Shown here: positions 60,630-64,000 of the stretch, piece by piece
How the letters are laid out: every line of letters starts with the position of its first letter
How positions within the stretch are numbered: position 1 is the first letter of the stretch
Assembly: GCF_050947335.1 (NCBI RefSeq)
Contig: NC_134988.1
Location: 7,006,001-7,070,000, forward strand
Direction: 5' to 3'
Length of the DNA stretch: 64,000 bases
Source of the DNA: Megachile rotundata
Taxonomy: Eukaryota > Arthropoda > Insecta > Hymenoptera > Megachilidae
Made by a program: the position numbers and the translations under genes
Notes under the pieces: generated by a model
What the model saw: the letters and a program-made list of their open reading frames with translations, nothing else
Database searches by the model: none
Told to the model about the DNA's origin: nothing

Positions 60630-61320
60630 GCATAACGTTAATATTATGCTGATAGCATGCCGATAGTATTACTATTACAGCGTTACGATATTCGTTCCTA
60701 TTACAGGCTCACAATATTTATAGCATCACAGTTGATGCATTATTAGCATAATCACTCCGTGCTTATACCAAACATATCGTTTGTCACGACACGAAATTAT
60801 GCAAGAATTTCAATGTTTCAGTACCTATCATCCCATACGCTATAATAAGCGGGGTATAATTGCAAACCGTGTTTTGCATCGATTAATTTGCAATTGAACT
60901 TGGTAACAAGAGTTTACCTATTTAAATAGCGTAGACTATTTGAATGGCACGCGTCCTAGGACCAATGAGAATCGCCACAGAACTGCAGAATTATCGATGC
61001 CGTGGTGGCATTGCGGTGTTGTATCCACTAATTCAACGTTAGCCTAAGGGGCTTTAAATAATTAATCCCACGTACCACCTGCTGCGATTAAACGATGCGA
61101 TTAAACTGACCCACCGGTTTACTTGACCGAAGATCGTCGACCTTATGGGTCACTGACTTTCTCTCGCCATGGTATGTCGTACCATTTGCAATGTTCAATG
61201 GCGTTCATCCGACAGCGTGAAAATTGCTGACATAGCATTGAAAATGGCTTGAGATTCAAATATTTTAGAACAACGTCTTGATATCAATTTTACTTTAAAG
61301 GAGAATAATACGACGATAGA
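60630..61320. other. unique spacer between ATAG-type arrays
   Basis: GC-richer and non-repetitive. It separates arrays whose related motifs lie in opposite orientation. No gene is supported. Confidence 0.4.
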
Positions 61321-61329
61321 AATGATATA

Positions 61330-62310
61330 GGTACTATAATATTGTAAGGATAATTTTATGTAAGTATAGTGACGATAGCAGTGCTATAAGTATAATGACG
61401 CTTTAATAGCAGTGCTATACATATAGTGACGCTTTAATAGCTATGCTATAAAGTTACACTTTAATAGTAACTCGATATAATGGCAGTTCAATAGCAATGC
61501 TGCAGGTATAGTGGTTTAATAGAAATACTGTAAATATAGCGACGCTCTAATAGTAATTCTGTAACTATAGTGACGCTATAATAACAACGCTATATATTGT
61601 AGTGGTGCTATAATAACAATGATATAAGTATGGTAACCCTACAATAGCAGTGCTATAAATATAGCGACGCTTTAATAGCTACGCTATAAAGTTACACATA
61701 ATAGTAACTCCATATGGTGGCAGGTCAATAGCAATGCTACAAGTATAGTGGTTTAATAGCAATACTGTAAATATAGCGACGCTCTAATAGTAATTCTATA
61801 ACTATAGTGACGCTATAATAACAACGCTATATATTGTAGTGGTGCTATAATAACAATGATATAAGTATAGTAACCCTACAATAGCAGTGCTATAAATATA
61901 GCGACGCTTTAATAGCTATGCCATAAAGTTACACTTTAATAGTAAGTCCATATGATGGCAGTTCAATAGCAATGCTACGAGTATAGTGGTTTAATAGCAA
62001 TACTGTAAATATAGCGACGCTCTAATAGTAATTCTATAACTATAGTCACGCTATAATAACAACGCTATATGTTGTAGTGGTGCTATAATAACAATGACAT
62101 AAGTATAGTAACCCTACAATAGTAGTGCTATAAATATAGCGACGCTTTAATAACTATGCTATAAAGTTACACTTTAATAGTAACTCGATATAATGGCAGT
62201 TCAATAGCAATGCTACAAGTATAGTGGTTTAATAGCAATACTCTAAATATACTAACGCTTTAATAGCAATTCTATAACTATAGTGACGGTATAAATATAC
62301 TATAAATATA
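61330..62310. repeat. 238-bp tandem repeat, about 4 copies
   Basis: GTGGTTTAATAG recurs at 61511, 61748, 61986 and 62224 (237-238 bp). Within a unit, GACGCT, CTATAATAACAA and TAGCAATGCTACAAGTATAG blocks repeat at shorter range, so the unit itself is a higher-order repeat of ATAG-type blocks. Confidence 0.94.
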
Positions 62311-62965
62311 GCAAACTGAGAATACAAATAACACAAAACAAATGAGTAATTTCTTAGGATGCAGTGAAATATCAATTTCAATTCAAGAGAAGAAAGAAAG
62401 ACGTTAATCGATGGAGCCGCATTTACATACACGTCGTACCCAATCGATCGTTAATTCTGCAGTTAGTAGAAATTCGCTTCTTGCAACGAGTTCTACAGTT
62501 CGATTCTACACAGAGGGCACATATAGATAATCAAGAAGTTTGTCACGAACGCGACCTATCGAATATATATGGATTCGTGGAAGGGTAACGAAGTTAAGGA
62601 AACGCTGCTCGATCCTGGCTATCGGTCTACAAGGAAGCTACCGTTGGCCTAATTTGATCTCATTAGACCAAAAGACTGACGCTCGTAGCAGGAATTCCTT
62701 GTGAATACCGAAGCACGAGTTTCAAGGTAGCGGAGCACCGGCAGAAAGCGAAAGACCATCTTTTTTCAACGGAGAAAATTGACTTTTCTCTAAAAGGATC
62801 ATCTCTTCCTTTCCCTTCCCCTTCTAAAGCTTCGCTGACATCCAATAGAAGCTTTTGTAACGATCCGCCGTTTCATTTATAAATTGCCTCATTTCGTGTA
62901 ATCAGTGTCTATTGCTTAGTATTAATTATAGTTTGCTATTATACGTCAAGCTGTGTAGTATAATG
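62310..62965. other. unique intergenic stretch
   Basis: Moderate GC. Open frames at 62364-62588 (+) and 62663-62845 (-) have no domain. Confidence 0.4.
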
Positions 62966-62968
62966 CTA

Positions 62969-63099
62969 CAGACCTGGACAAACAGATAGCACATATAACC
63001 ATATAACAATTAGAATGGTGTGTATTACATTAAAAAATTTTAAGCAGTTTTAAAGAAATTAAAGATAGCACACATGTGCTATCTTTTTGTCCAGAACTG
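62969..63099. mobile_element. 131-bp TA-flanked MITE with Tc1-type ends
   Basis: The left end CAGACCTGGACAAACAGATA-GCACA and the complement of the right end CAGTTCTGGACAAAAAGATA-GCACA agree at 22 of 25 positions. Both ends are directly flanked by TA. An extra AAAGATAGCAC just inside the right end pairs with the right terminus to give an 11-bp stem with a 4-nt loop. There is no coding capacity, so it would have been moved in trans by a Tc1/mariner-type transposase. Confidence 0.88.
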
Positions 63100-63119
63100 T
63101 ATAATATTATGCGAAAGAC

Positions 63120-64000
63120 TTGTATTATGATATGACTATAGTAGAATTATAGCAAAGCATAATTGTAATGTGACTAATATAGTAAGGCTATAATGTATAG
63201 GTGTAGTAACATTTGTTAATGTCGTAACAACGATGCTTTAAGTATAGTAGTACTATAGTAAAGAATACGAATAGAGCATTATAGTAATTCTATAAGTCTT
63301 GTAATACTATAATAACAATACTATTAGTACAGTAGTGCAATTGTAATAAGTATAGCATGTATATTATAGTAATTCCATAAATGTAGTAACTCTAAAATAA
63401 CAATATTGTAAGCATAGTAGCAGTACAGTAAAGAGTGCAACGAGAGCATTATAGTAATTCTATAAGTCTTGTCACGCTAAAATATCAATACTATTAATAC
63501 AGTAGTAAAATTGTTATAAGTAAAGCAAGTGTATTATAGCAATTCTATAAATGTAGTAGCTCTATAATAACAATATTGTAAGTATAGTAGTACTATAATA
63601 ATGAATACAACTAGAGCATTATAGTAATTCTATAAGTCTTGTAACGCTATAATAACGATACTATTAGTACAGTAATACAATTGTAATAAGTACAGCAAGT
63701 GTATTATAGTAATTCTGTAAATGTAGTAGCTCTATAATAACAATATTGTAAGTATAGTAGTACTATAGTAATGAATACAACTAGAGCATTATAGTAATTC
63801 TATAAGTCTTGTAACGCTATAATAACGATACTATTAGTACAGTAATACAATTGTAATAAGTACAGCAAGTGTATTATAGTAATTCTGTAAATGTAGTAGC
63901 TCTATAATAACAATATTGTAAGTATAGTAGTACTATAGTAATGAATACAACTAGAGCATTATAGTAATATTATAAGTATTGCAGCGCTATAATGACGATA
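63120..64000. repeat. 170-bp tandem repeat, runs off the window end
   Basis: CTAGAGCATTATAGTAAT recurs at 63611, 63781 and 63951, exactly 170 bp apart; 63600-63770 and 63770-63940 are nearly identical. Earlier units from about 63240 are more diverged. Motifs (ATAGTAATTCTATAA, CTATAATAACAA) are shared with the 238-bp array. Confidence 0.95.

Noticed and set aside
1..64000. CRISPR arrays, rRNA or tRNA genes, bacterial operons
   Set aside because: Tandem arrays here have no repeat/spacer pattern with unique spacers. No tRNA B-box/cloverleaf or rRNA core was seen, and the sequence is clearly eukaryotic.

Overview
This is an AT-rich animal nuclear window, most likely from an insect and probably a hymenopteran. 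The evidence is one insect-type neuronal immunoglobulin gene split by a very long intron, short TTAGG/CCTAA (insect telomere-type) motifs scattered through several arrays, Tc1-like and non-LTR element remnants, and insect CTCF-like motifs. There are no bacterial operons, rRNA, tRNA or CRISPR arrays that I can see. Species is not determinable from the sequence alone.

The only host gene I can support is the 3' end of a dpr-family (defective proboscis extension response) gene on the + strand. Its penultimate visible exon (12126-12265) encodes the end of the second Ig domain with the D-S-G-N-Y-S-C motif. Its terminal exon (36739-36839) encodes G-E-N-P-A-A-M-Q-H followed by a hydrophobic C-terminal tail and a stop. 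Both splice phases match. The intron between them is 24,473 bp. Earlier exons are not visible in 1-12125 and presumably lie upstream of the window. Everything after 36839 is 3' UTR or intergenic sequence with no supportable host coding exon.

The rest is dominated by tandem repeats separated by 0.3-3 kb islands of unique sequence. The main classes are as follows. (i) 8-bp-register minisatellites with 8, 16 or 64 bp units lie at 0.96-1.6, 5.6-7.8, 18.1-18.9, 24.4-24.9, 29.5-30.6, 33.9-34.4, 45.5-46.2, 55.6-56.6 and 58.1-58.5 kb. (ii) A dispersed family of 160-196 bp monomers forms short arrays in both orientations at 9.5-10.4, 11-11.9, 22-23.5, 26-27.5, 35.6-36.6, 38.9-39.8, 48-49 and 50.7-52 kb. 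(iii) CCTAA/TTAGG-rich degenerate arrays lie at 9.1, 15-16.7, 40.3-41.5 and 42.1-43.4 kb. (iv) ATAG-rich arrays of 294, 238 and 170 bp period fill most of 59.4-64 kb. (v) A 15/60-bp array lies at 53.1-54.9 kb.

Mobile elements are few and broken: three copies of one Tc1-like element, one 131-bp TA-flanked MITE, and one LINE RNase H-region fragment.

The most notable observations are three. A 190-bp tandem array starts inside the dpr exon and copies its splice-donor region. A 1.1-kb inverted repeat inside the same intron should fold into long double-stranded RNA in the pre-mRNA. A common 8-bp periodicity links otherwise dissimilar arrays.
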